Source: DASYCK01 sp036500205 (GTDB taxonomy: Bacteria; Myxococcota_A; Polyangia; Fen-1088). Taken from it: a DNA stretch of 64,000 nucleotides. The position numbers and the translations under genes are program-made. This document shows, piece by piece, positions 37,764 to 48,171 of this stretch (positions are counted from its first letter, which is position 1; the number at the start of each line of letters is the position of its first letter). The stretch spans positions 24,085 through 88,084 of the forward strand of contig DASYCK010000108.1 of NCBI GenBank assembly GCA_036500205.1, read 5' to 3'. The notes under the pieces were generated by a model. It was not told the origin of the DNA. It made no database searches and worked only from the letters and a program-made list of their open reading frames with translations.

Positions 37764-38480
37764 ATGCGTGGAAACTGGCGTCTCGTCTTGTTGCTGGCGG
37801 TCGCGGGCGTTTTCCCGCGCGGGGCCTGGGGCGCGGGCGGTACCGTCGAGGGGTTCGTCCGGGCCGAGGGGCCGTGCCCCAAGCTGGAGCCGGTCAAGAT
37901 CGGCAAGGACGCGAGCGTCTGTGGCGCGGAGCAGGCGAATGAAGCCGTCGTGGCGGCCAAGGATGGCGGGCTGGGAAACGTCGTGGTCTCGTTGCGCGCG
38001 ATGAAGCCGGCCGGCACGCCGCCGGCTCCCCCACCCGGCCACGCCGCCATCGATCAGCTCGGGTGCATGTACAGGCCGCACGTGCAGGCGGTGACGGTCG
38101 GCAGCGAGCTGATCCTGGTCAACAGCGATCGCGTCCTGCACAACGTTCACGGCAACCTGGGCGGGGTGACCGTGTTCAACGTGGCCATGCCCATCAAGGG
38201 GCAGCGACTTCCCACCAAGCTGACCCGCCCCGGCCTGGTGCGCCTGCAGTGCGACGCGGGGCACAGCTGGATGAACGCCTGGATCTCCGTGCTGGCGGAA
38301 CCGACGTTCGCAGTCACCGACGCCACCGGTCACTTCCGCATCACCGACGTCCCCGCCGGCGAATACACCATCGAATACTGGCACGAGCCCACCGACGGCA
38401 AGGGGGCCGGCATCACGAAGACGGCGCGCCTCGTCGTGGGCGACAAGCTGTTACAGGCGGACGCCCGCCTGAAGCTCTGA
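37764..38480 (+). CDS. Exported cupredoxin-like protein with a carboxypeptidase-regulatory tail
   Basis: This 238-residue protein has a signal peptide (LVLLLAVAGVFPRGAWG). The middle is a plastocyanin-like fold: IDQLGCMYRPHVQAVTVGSE, LILVNSDRVLHNVHGN and the copper-type loop RLQCDAGHSWMNAW (Cys, His and Met). The C-terminal part (TDATGHFRITDVPAGEYTIE, EYWHEPTDG) is a CarboxypepD_reg-like domain. Such proteins occur in Myxococcota and Acidobacteria. Electron transfer or copper binding in the periplasm is inferred. Confidence 0.75.
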   Translation: MRGNWRLVLLLAVAGVFPRGAWGAGGTVEGFVRAEGPCPKLEPVKIGKDASVCGAEQANEAVVAAKDGGLGNVVVSLRAMKPAGTPPAPPPGHAAIDQLGCMYRPHVQAVTVGSELILVNSDRVLHNVHGNLGGVTVFNVAMPIKGQRLPTKLTRPGLVRLQCDAGHSWMNAWISVLAEPTFAVTDATGHFRITDVPAGEYTIEYWHEPTDGKGAGITKTARLVVGDKLLQADARLKL

Positions 38481-38571
38481 GTGCTCAGCTGACCTTCTTG
38501 GACAGGATGATCAAAAAACCACCGCGATACCAAGCTGCGCAATAACTGCCTCGTACCAGCGGGAGGCGTGC

Positions 38572-40188
38572 TCAGACAATTGCAAAAGAGGTCGCCCCCT
38601 CAGTCTCCCCGGAGCCCCAGTCGCGGATGGGTCCACGATAACCAAGACGCGTCAGCACGAGCTTGTTGATTGCCGTATATAGCGCCAGCTCGGCTCGATG
38701 GAGATCTCTCCATTCGGCCTGGTCAGGATTGCGGCCAATCCGGCCCCGATGGAGATAACGATCTCTGTTGGCGATTGCGCGGCGCTCGCCGTCCGTGAGG
38801 GCGATTTCCAAACGTTCGAACGGAGCCAGCAAGGCGTTTTTATTGCTTCCCCGGTTCAACGACGACTCAATCCTCGCTCGAATTAGCTCGAGCTTCTTTT
38901 CCAGTGCAGGCTTCGAAGGTCCGCTGGGCAGGACTTGACCGGCGACGGCCGCGAGAAGATCGGTCTTTAGGGGCGCCCACTCCGCTGGCGAAAGTATTTC
39001 CTCGACGCTTGGCTCGTCGAACTTAGTCGCGGTTTCGAGCGCGACGGACAGCAGCGCTCCCCTCATCTCGAGGGGGACGGACAAGGCCGTGAGAAGATAA
39101 AACATGGCAAAACGGAGATCTTCGTGCGCGAGCAGGGTCTTGAGGCATCGCGCGAAGGTCGGACCGTTCAAAGGGGGGCGGTCCTCGCTCCAACCCAGCG
39201 CCTCGCGCGCACGGTACCATTCGCTGTAGCCGACGGGGATGGCGCCCCCGTAAACGTGCGCCTCTCCGACCCGACCATTGCTCCAGTCGGCTTCGACCAC
39301 ATTCCCGTCCGAATCGAGACCGATATCGCACGATGTGCCGGAGACTGCCTCGCCGGTGAAGTAGCTGAACAACGACCAGGCCGTGTCGGCGATGTCGTCG
39401 AATTCAGCGCGGCTCGACATGTCGGCCGTCGACTCCATGATCAGCGCGGGTCCGATAGCTGGCGCCTCAGCGTGCAAATAGTAGATGTCGAGAGGAACGA
39501 TGTCGCCCGGAAGTGGCAAGTAACTCCGCGACTGGTGGCGCCCTCCGGCATCCTCGATGACGGCAGGAAATACAATGCCTTCCAGAGTCTTGGGGAGCCC
39601 GATCTGGCGAAGGAACTTCTTTGGTCGAGCTGATGTCGAGTCAAGGGAAAACATCGATACCGAAACGCCGCCCCCTGACATTCGCGCCCCTGTCCGAGAG
39701 AAAAATAGCGCGCGCGCCACGACGAACCTGTGGCCCCCGCAAAGAAACGCCAGGTCCGTCTCCGACATCTCCAACACGTTCATCACGTATTGTTCATTCG
39801 TTGAGGGCTCAAGAACAAAGTCGCCTGGCGCGGCCGACATCCGAATTTTCGCCCCTAAGAACGGCCCGGATTCCACGATCCCGGAAACCTCCGTGAGCTT
39901 CGGCAAGCGACTGGCGACGAAATTCGCGAAATCAATCACCTTCGAGGGCTGGCGAGTCAACGCTGGAATAGTGTGCTTGAACCTCCTGCGCGCATACTGA
40001 AGCCTCGCCGCAGCCGTCGGATAGCGGTGTGTGAACCACGTGATGAGCTGTTCGATGTCGGCGCGCTCGCCGGCGCTTATCGGCTCAGCCGCGCGCCGGC
40101 CGAACTCTTCCGGAGACAAAGTCTCGTCCCATATCGATCGGCTGAGCGCCGCGAGCGCCGGAGGGAGTGGTTCGGTCCGGTCGCTCAT
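38572..40188 (-). CDS. Large protein with a C-terminal HEPN-like domain (candidate RNase effector)
   Basis: A 538-residue protein starts at the ATG at 40188, which overlaps the nucleotidyltransferase stop by 4 bp. The long N-terminal part is unassigned, with beta-rich stretches (GPFLGAKIRMSAAPGDFVL, HRFVVARALFFS) and a helical block (FDDIADTAWSLFSYFTGEAV). The C-terminus has a HEPN hallmark R-x4-H (ANRDRYLHRG; R475, H480) and LALYTAINKLVLTRLGYRGP, as in Apea-like HEPN proteins. HEPN domains are often RNases of toxin-antitoxin and anti-phage systems. The coding sequence is lower in GC than its neighbours. An RNA-cleaving effector role is inferred. Confidence 0.6.
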   Translation of the reverse strand: MSDRTEPLPPALAALSRSIWDETLSPEEFGRRAAEPISAGERADIEQLITWFTHRYPTAAARLQYARRRFKHTIPALTRQPSKVIDFANFVASRLPKLTEVSGIVESGPFLGAKIRMSAAPGDFVLEPSTNEQYVMNVLEMSETDLAFLCGGHRFVVARALFFSRTGARMSGGGVSVSMFSLDSTSARPKKFLRQIGLPKTLEGIVFPAVIEDAGGRHQSRSYLPLPGDIVPLDIYYLHAEAPAIGPALIMESTADMSSRAEFDDIADTAWSLFSYFTGEAVSGTSCDIGLDSDGNVVEADWSNGRVGEAHVYGGAIPVGYSEWYRAREALGWSEDRPPLNGPTFARCLKTLLAHEDLRFAMFYLLTALSVPLEMRGALLSVALETATKFDEPSVEEILSPAEWAPLKTDLLAAVAGQVLPSGPSKPALEKKLELIRARIESSLNRGSNKNALLAPFERLEIALTDGERRAIANRDRYLHRGRIGRNPDQAEWRDLHRAELALYTAINKLVLTRLGYRGPIRDWGSGETEGATSFAIV

Positions 40189-40724
40189 CCCTTCTCTTTT
40201 GTTCCAATGAGCACGGCCAGAAAACGTAAATCCTCGAGGTCCTTGGGACGTGCGCCGAAACGTTTGGTCCCAACGAGATCTTCCAGACAGGGAATCTGAG
40301 CGTCGACCCCCGGCGCGACCTCGACGGGCGACCGTCGAGACCAAACCTCGTCGAAGACCAGCGTTCCTCCAGTCGTCATGGGAATCTGACGTCCCAAGAG
40401 GACATCCACTATTTCATGATTTTCCAAGCGGTAGCGTCCGCGCTTTCGAGCATCCTCAGGCGAAAGAGTCGGCACCAGTCCCAGTGGGGCCAGGGCATCG
40501 TTGAATGCCGCGATATCGTCGAGGTGGATCCAATAATCGTAGTCCGCCGTGAGAACAGGCATCCCAATTGCGATCAAGGCCCGTCGGCCGATCAGGAGCG
40601 CACGAGCGCCACTCGCCGCGATCGTGCTGAAAAGCTCCGGTTCGTCGAAAAGGTCGGCTTCCATCCCTGTCGCGGATTGTCCCCCATGCTCCGTGGTCCG
40701 TCCAGCCCTCGGATCTTCGGTCAC
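40185..40724 (-). CDS. MNT/AbiEii-like nucleotidyltransferase
   Basis: A protein of about 179 residues from GTG 40724, which overlaps the upstream stop by GTGA; GTG 40730 and ATG 40664 are alternatives. The nucleotidyltransferase core is ALLIGRRALIAIGMPVLTAD then YDY: D61 and D63 form the metal pair and D107 (ENHEIVDVLLG) the third acidic site. The usual Gly-Gly/Ser of the core loop reads Gly-Arg (G46-R47). The ending PCLEDLVGTKRFGARPKDLEDLRF is typical of AbiEii-like and DUF6036-type proteins. It is translationally coupled to the HEPN gene, so antitoxin-like modification of that protein is inferred. Confidence 0.7.
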   Translation of the reverse strand: MTEDPRAGRTTEHGGQSATGMEADLFDEPELFSTIAASGARALLIGRRALIAIGMPVLTADYDYWIHLDDIAAFNDALAPLGLVPTLSPEDARKRGRYRLENHEIVDVLLGRQIPMTTGGTLVFDEVWSRRSPVEVAPGVDAQIPCLEDLVGTKRFGARPKDLEDLRFLAVLIGTKEKG

Positions 40725-40927
40725 GCCCACGCGCCGATCATCTCGGCAATCAGCGCTCGCTCATCGATCAGCTCTTTGTCGGTGGCGGCGATCTTGGTCA
40801 GGCGAGGTCGTCCATCGCGTAGCCGAGATACCGCCTCCGAATGGATAGCGCCCGGTGTGACCAGACTGCACACGTGGTCCCCCCCGGAGCGCTGGTCGCC
40901 GAGGCTCCCCACGAGATGCCGCCCCAA
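40721..40927 (-). CDS. Small hypothetical protein, first gene of the accessory module
   Basis: A 68-codon frame starts at ATG 40927 and overlaps the nucleotidyltransferase start by 4 bp. The C-terminal half (AIHSEAVSRLRDGRPRLTKI, AATDKELIDERALIAEMIGA) is helical and charged; I recognise no family. It begins 28 bp after trpA ends. The coupling pattern supports a real gene; alternatively it is the remnant of a larger one. Confidence 0.45.
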   Translation of the reverse strand: MGRHLVGSLGDQRSGGDHVCSLVTPGAIHSEAVSRLRDGRPRLTKIAATDKELIDERALIAEMIGAWA

Positions 40928-40955
40928 TGATGGCGGGACCCAGCGTTCAGGTTGG

Positions 40956-41765
40956 CTACCCCCTAAGCGCGTCGGCCAGGCCGCGCACGAACGCGGTCAT
41001 CGCCGGCACCGGATCTTCCTTGGTGGCGACGGCCTTCTCGATGATGCGGACGGCGGCGCTGCCCACCACGACGCCGTCGGCGAACGCGCCGATGGCGCGG
41101 GCGTCGGTGGCGTTCGTGATGCCGAAGCCGACCACGATGGGGTGACGGTCGCCGCTGGCGGCGCGGAGCTCGGCGACGTGGCGGCGCGGGCCCTCCAGAT
41201 CGTTCAGCTTCACGCCGGTGATTCCGGTCATCGATACGTAGTAGATGAAGCCCTGCGCGACCTGGCCCGCCAGCGCCGCGCGCGCGGTCGTCGAGGTGGG
41301 CGCCAAGAGCGGGATGAACCCGACCTGATTCTGAGACAGCGCCGCCAGCAGCTCGGGGGCCTCGTCGGGGGGCCAGTCCACGCACAGCAGCGCGTCGGCC
41401 CCGGCCTCGTGCGCCCGGCGCGCGAAGACCTCGGGGCCGGTGACCACGATGGGGTTGGCGTAACCGAACAGCACCAGGCCGACGTCGCGGTTCTCGGCGC
41501 GCACGGCGCTGCAGAGCGCCAGCGCGCGCGTCAGGCCGCCGCCCGCTGCCAGCGCCCGCTGCATGGCGGCCTGGATGGCCAGCCCATCTGCGGAGGGATC
41601 GCTCCACGGCATGCCGATCTCGATGATGTCGGCGCCGGCCGCCGCCGCCGCGAGGATCAGCCGACGGCTGGTCTCGAAGTCGGGATCGACGGCGGTCAGA
41701 TAGACGACCAGCGCCTTGCGGTTCTCGGCCCGGCAGCGCGCGAAAACCTGCGCGAGGCGGCTCAC
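40956..41765 (-). CDS. trpA: Tryptophan synthase alpha subunit
   Basis: This 269-residue protein cleaves indole-3-glycerol phosphate to indole and glyceraldehyde-3-phosphate. The start is GTG 41765, overlapping the trpB stop by GTGA. The catalytic acids lie in ADIIEIGMPWSDPSADGLAI (the Glu of IIEIG and the Asp of SADG). IYYVSMTGITGVK and VGFGITNATDARAIGAFADG complete the TIM barrel. Last gene of the trp operon; the lower-GC accessory module follows it within 28 bp. Confidence 0.95.
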   Translation of the reverse strand: MSRLAQVFARCRAENRKALVVYLTAVDPDFETSRRLILAAAAAGADIIEIGMPWSDPSADGLAIQAAMQRALAAGGGLTRALALCSAVRAENRDVGLVLFGYANPIVVTGPEVFARRAHEAGADALLCVDWPPDEAPELLAALSQNQVGFIPLLAPTSTTARAALAGQVAQGFIYYVSMTGITGVKLNDLEGPRRHVAELRAASGDRHPIVVGFGITNATDARAIGAFADGVVVGSAAVRIIEKAVATKEDPVPAMTAFVRGLADALRG

Positions 41766-42973
41766 AGCTCCACCCCCAGCGCCTTCGCGATGGTTCCCAT
41801 GTCCTTGTCGCCCCGCCCCGAGACGTTCACGATGATGACGGAGCCCTCCGGCAGCGACGCCACGACTCTGTGCAGCCCGGCGATGGCGTGCGAGCTCTCG
41901 AGCGCCGGGAGAATGCCCTCGGTCCGGGCCAGCAGCTTGAAGCCTTCCAGGGCGTCGCGGTCGGTCACCGCGAAGTACTGCGCGCGGCCGCTGTCTTTCA
42001 GGGCGCTGTGCTCGGGGCCGACCCCCGGGTAGTCGAGCCCGGCCGAGATCGAGTGCGCGGGGAGGATCTGCCCCTCGTCGTCGCACAGCAGATACGAGCG
42101 CGCGCCGTGCAGCACGCCGACCCGCCCCAGGGTCAACGTGGCGGCGTGATGGGGGGTGTCGAGCCCCTCGCCCGCCGCCTCGACGCCGAACAGCTTGGTG
42201 TCGGCGTCGGGCAAGAATGCCTGGAACAGCCCCATGGCGTTCGAGCCGCCCCCCACGCACGCCACGCAGGCGTCGGGCAGTCGCTTCTCCACGGCCAGGA
42301 TCTGCGCGCGCGCCTCGCGGCCGATCACGGCTTGCAGCTCGCGCACCAAGGTCGGGTACGGATGCGGCCCCGCCACCGAGCCGATCACGTAGTGCGTGGT
42401 GCGCACGTTCGTGACCCAGTCGCGCAGGGCTTCGTTCATGGCGTCCTTCAGGGTCGCCGTGCCGGCCTTCACCGAATGCACCTTGGCGCCCAGCAGCTTC
42501 ATGCGGAACACGTTCAGCGACTGGCGCTCGACGTCGACGGCGCCCATGAAGATCTCGCAGGGGATGCCGAACAGCGCGCAGGCGGTGGCGGTGGCGACGC
42601 CGTGCTGGCCGGCGCCCGTCTCGGCGATGATGCGCGTCTTGCCCATCCGCTGGGCCAGCAGCAGCTGACCGATGCAGTTGTTGATCTTGTGCGCGCCCGT
42701 GTGGCACAGGTCCTCGCGCTTCAGGTAGACGCGCGCGCCCCGCCCCAGCTCGGCGGAAAGACGCCCCGCGAACCCGAGCGGCGTCGGCCGCCCCACGTAG
42801 TCGCGCAGCAAGCGGTCGAGCTCGGCCGAGAACTGCGGGTCGCGCTGCGCGTCCTGCCAGGCCTTGGTCAGCTCGTCCAGGGACGGCAACAGCGTTTCGG
42901 AGACATAGCGCCCGCCGAACTGGCCGAAGCGGCCCGCGGCTTTCGCTGTCGTGGGATCGGGCATGACTGACAT
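41762..42973 (-). CDS. trpB: Tryptophan synthase beta subunit
   Basis: This 403-residue PLP enzyme condenses indole and serine to tryptophan. FGQFGGRYVSETLLPSLDEL starts the fold. The PLP lysine is in REDLCHTGAHKINNCIGQLL, and AETGAGQHGVATATACALFG, CVGGGSNAMGLFQAF and NVSGRGDKDMGTI are typical. ATG 42973 is chosen; ATG 42964 is an alternative. No clear ribosome-binding sequence precedes either. It lies 26 bp after trpF and overlaps trpA by 4 bp. Confidence 0.96.
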   Translation of the reverse strand: MSVMPDPTTAKAAGRFGQFGGRYVSETLLPSLDELTKAWQDAQRDPQFSAELDRLLRDYVGRPTPLGFAGRLSAELGRGARVYLKREDLCHTGAHKINNCIGQLLLAQRMGKTRIIAETGAGQHGVATATACALFGIPCEIFMGAVDVERQSLNVFRMKLLGAKVHSVKAGTATLKDAMNEALRDWVTNVRTTHYVIGSVAGPHPYPTLVRELQAVIGREARAQILAVEKRLPDACVACVGGGSNAMGLFQAFLPDADTKLFGVEAAGEGLDTPHHAATLTLGRVGVLHGARSYLLCDDEGQILPAHSISAGLDYPGVGPEHSALKDSGRAQYFAVTDRDALEGFKLLARTEGILPALESSHAIAGLHRVVASLPEGSVIIVNVSGRGDKDMGTIAKALGVEL

Positions 42974-42999
42974 GGGGGAGCGAACTATATCCGACGAGC

Positions 43000-43674
43000 T
43001 CACCGCGACAACGTCGACGCGGCCTCGTTCGCGGCGCGCAACGCCGCGGCGGCTTCCGTCGCGGCGCGAATGAAGGCCACGACCCGAGCGGGATCTTTCC
43101 GTCCAGGGGCGTGCTCGACGCCGCTCGCCACGTCGACGCCGGCGGGGCGCGTGGCCTGGATGGCCGCCGCGACGTTGTCGGGGGTCAGCCCGCCGGCCAG
43201 CAGGAACGGACGGCGCGCCCGTGCGTCGACGAGCGACCAGGGGGCCACCACCCCGCCCCCGCCGTAGCCGTCGACCAGGGCGTCGTAGAGGAACATGTCG
43301 GCGCCCCACCCGGCCGCCGTGGAAAAGCCCGCGTCGTCTCCCGCGCCCACCCGAACGGCGCGGATGAGCCGCTCCGGCGGGACGTGGGCGAACGCGCCCG
43401 CTTGCTCGTCGCCGTGCAACTGCGCCCGATCGAGCCCCAGCCGCTCGATGGTGGCCAGCACCTCGGCCGGGGCGGCGTTCACGAACACGCCCACCTTGAG
43501 GACCCCCGGCGCGATGGCGGCGAGCACGTCGGCCGCCGCCGCGTCATCGCCCACGAAGCGCTTCGAGCCCGCCCAGAAATTGACGCCGATGGCGGTCGCG
43601 CCGGCGGCGCTGGCGAGCCGCGCGTCCTCGGGCGTGGTGATGCCGCAGATCTTGATGAGGAACGACGCCGACAC
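43000..43674 (-). CDS. trpF: Phosphoribosylanthranilate isomerase
   Basis: This 224-residue TIM-barrel enzyme isomerises phosphoribosylanthranilate. LIKICGITTPEDARLASAAG (catalytic Cys in KICG), VGVFVNAAPAEVLATIERLG, AQLHGDE and LAGGLTPDNVAAAIQATRP are all present; the Asp of ASGVEHAPGRKDPARV aligns with the conserved SSGVE site. A C-terminal Ala-rich tail of ~20 residues is extra. Seven bp separate it from trpC upstream. Confidence 0.95.
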   Translation of the reverse strand: MSASFLIKICGITTPEDARLASAAGATAIGVNFWAGSKRFVGDDAAAADVLAAIAPGVLKVGVFVNAAPAEVLATIERLGLDRAQLHGDEQAGAFAHVPPERLIRAVRVGAGDDAGFSTAAGWGADMFLYDALVDGYGGGGVVAPWSLVDARARRPFLLAGGLTPDNVAAAIQATRPAGVDVASGVEHAPGRKDPARVVAFIRAATEAAAALRAANEAASTLSR

Positions 43675-43681
43675 GGTCGTC

Positions 43682-44454
<773 letters not shown>

Positions 44455-44458
<4 letters not shown>

Positions 44459-45495
44459 GATGAAGAACGGGGCGCCAGCTTGCGCAGCTGCTCGAGGACG
44501 CGTCCAGCGCTGCCGTCGTCGAGGGTGGTGGCGGCGCGCCTGGCCCCGGCCGGGAGATCGGGGACGGCCCCGGCGACGTAAAGCGCCGCGCCGGCGGTCA
44601 TGGCGGCGACGTTTCGCACCGGGCCGGCCGCGCCCGCCAGCGCCTCCTGGAGGACGCGTGCGTTGAACTGCGGATCGCCGCCGCGCAGCCCGGCGGGATC
44701 GGACGCGGGCAAACCGAAGTCGGCGGGGCTGACCTCGAACGTCTTCACGGCGCCGTCGCGCAGCTCGGCGACGAAGGTGGGACCGCTGGGCGCGATCTCG
44801 TCGAGCGAGCCGGTTCCGTGAACCACCCAGGCCCGCTCGGTCCCCAGCCGCTGGTGCGCCTCGGCCAGCGCCTGGCAACGGTCGCGCGCGAACACGCCGT
44901 TCACGGCGAAGCGCGCGCCGGCCGGGTTGGTCAGCGGTCCCAGCACGTTGAAGATCGTGCGGAAGCCGAGCTCGCGGCGCGGCCCCGCCACCGCCTTGGT
45001 GGCGGCGTGATAGAGCGGCGCGAACAGGAACGCCAGGTGGGCCTCGGCCAGACACAGCGCCGCCAGCGCAGGGGGCGGCGACGGATCGAGCCCCAGCGCC
45101 TCGAGGACATCGTGCGAGCCCGACTTCGACGACAGGGCGCGGTTACCGTGCTTGGCCACCGGAACGCCGCACGCCGCCACCATGAAGGCGGCCAGGGTCG
45201 ACACGTTCACCGAGCCCGAGCCGTCGCCCCCCGTCCCGCAGGTGTCGACCGCCCCCGTCGTCGGCGCGCTGGCGGGTAGCTGCAACATGCGCGCGCGCAT
45301 CGCCCGCGCCGCGCCCACCACCTCGTCGACCGTCTCCCCTTTCAGCCGCAGCGCCGTGAGCAGGCCGCCGATCTGGGCCGGCGTCGCCTGGCCGTCCATG
45401 ATGTCTCCCATCACGGCCGCCATCTCGTCGGCGGTGAGACCTTGCCGCTCGCCCAGGCGCGCCAGCGCCTCCTTGATTCCGAACGCCGACGTCAC
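44455..45495 (-). CDS. trpD: Anthranilate phosphoribosyltransferase
   Basis: This 346-residue enzyme adds phosphoribose to anthranilate. The glycine-rich PRPP loop TCGTGGDGSGSVNVSTLAAF, VAKHGNRALSSKSGSHDVLE, the metal site and NVLGPLTNPAGARFAVNGVF are typical. It overlaps trpC by 4 bp at its 3' end and the trpG stop by 4 bp at its 5' end, so E-G-D-C are tightly coupled. Confidence 0.96.
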
Positions 45496-46076
45496 GGTCG
45501 CCCCCCGCGGGTGAGGAAGTTCCGCAGCAGGTCCTTGCCCACGACGGTCAGGAACGACTCCGGGTGAAACTGCACCCCCTCGACGGCGAGCGTCTTGTGC
45601 CGCAGCCCCATGATCTCGCGCTCGGTGCCGCTGGCGGTCTCGGCGGTGATCTCCAGGCAGTCGGGCAGACTCGACCGCTCGACCACGAGCGAATGATAGC
45701 GGGTGGCCTCGAACGGGTTCGGCAGCCCGGCGAACACGCCCCGGTTGTCGTGCGACATCATCGAGGTCTTGCCGTGCATCACCTCGCGCGCGCGGATCAC
45801 CTTGCCGCCGAAGGCCTGGCCGATCGACTGGTGACCGAGGCAGACCCCGAGGATGGGGATCTTGCCGGCGTAGGCGTGGATGGTCGCCAGGCTGATGCCC
45901 GCCTCGTTGGGCGTGCAGGGGCCGGGCGAGATCACGATGTGCGAGGGGGCGAGCCCGGCGATGTCCGCCACCGCGATCTCGTCGTTGCGGACGACGCGCA
46001 CGTCCTGCCCCAGCTCGCCCAGATACTGCACCAGGTTGTAGGTGAACGAATCGTAGTTATCGATGACGAGCAGCAT
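45492..46076 (-). CDS. trpG: Anthranilate synthase glutamine amidotransferase subunit
   Basis: This 194-residue class-I amidotransferase supplies ammonia to TrpE. MLLVIDNYDSFTYNLVQYLG is the classic start. The nucleophile is C79 in ILGVCLGHQSIGQAFGG, and the His/Glu pair lies in EGVQFHPESFLT. The start ATG lies 2 bp after the trpE stop. It may also serve folate synthesis (PabA-like), common where only one copy exists. Confidence 0.95.
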   Translation of the reverse strand: MLLVIDNYDSFTYNLVQYLGELGQDVRVVRNDEIAVADIAGLAPSHIVISPGPCTPNEAGISLATIHAYAGKIPILGVCLGHQSIGQAFGGKVIRAREVMHGKTSMMSHDNRGVFAGLPNPFEATRYHSLVVERSSLPDCLEITAETASGTEREIMGLRHKTLAVEGVQFHPESFLTVVGKDLLRNFLTRGGRP

Positions 46077-46078
46077 GT

Positions 46079-47650
<1,572 letters not shown>

Positions 47651-47670
47651 TTTTTACGCGCGCGGCGACT

Positions 47671-48171
47671 TTAGACGAGGGAGAAGCGGCGCAGCACCAG
47701 CAGGATACCGGCCCCCCACAGGCCGGCCGCGATGTCGTCGAGCACGATGCCCGCCCCGCCGGGGAGCCGGCGCTCGGCCAGGCGGGCCGGCCACGGCTTC
47801 GTCTGATCGAAGAGGCGAAACAGGATCACCCCCACCAGCAGGCCGCGCCAGCTCATGGGCGCCGCGATCCAGGTGACGAAGACGCCTGCCACCTCGTCGA
47901 TGCAGATGATCTGCGGATCCTTGCCGCCCAGCCGCCGGGCCACCCGCCCCGAGGCCCAGATGCCGATCACGGTCAACGCCGCCGCGACGGCGGCGATGAC
48001 GCCCGCGCCGTACGGGCGCAGCAGCAGGTACAAGGGAATGGCGCCCAGGGTTCCCGCCAGCCCGGGGGCCACCGGAACGTGGCCGCAGCCGAACCAGACC
48101 GCCAGGACGTGGGCGAGACGATCGAGGCCGCTGGCGGAACTGCGCGGCCCGGCGGGGGCTACCCCTTCCAC
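47671..48171 (-). CDS. pgpA: Phosphatidylglycerophosphatase A
   Basis: A membrane enzyme of about 166 residues that removes phosphate from phosphatidylglycerophosphate. The family signatures are clear: GHVPVAPGLAGTLGAIPLYL, IICIDEVAGVFVTWIAAPMS, FRLFDQTKPWPARLAERRLP and GGAGIVLDDIAAG, with four hydrophobic helices. I chose GTG 48171, which overlaps the aminotransferase stop by 13 bp. It joins the phospholipid-related genes upstream to trpE downstream. Confidence 0.92.
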   Translation of the reverse strand: MEGVAPAGPRSSASGLDRLAHVLAVWFGCGHVPVAPGLAGTLGAIPLYLLLRPYGAGVIAAVAAALTVIGIWASGRVARRLGGKDPQIICIDEVAGVFVTWIAAPMSWRGLLVGVILFRLFDQTKPWPARLAERRLPGGAGIVLDDIAAGLWGAGILLVLRRFSLV

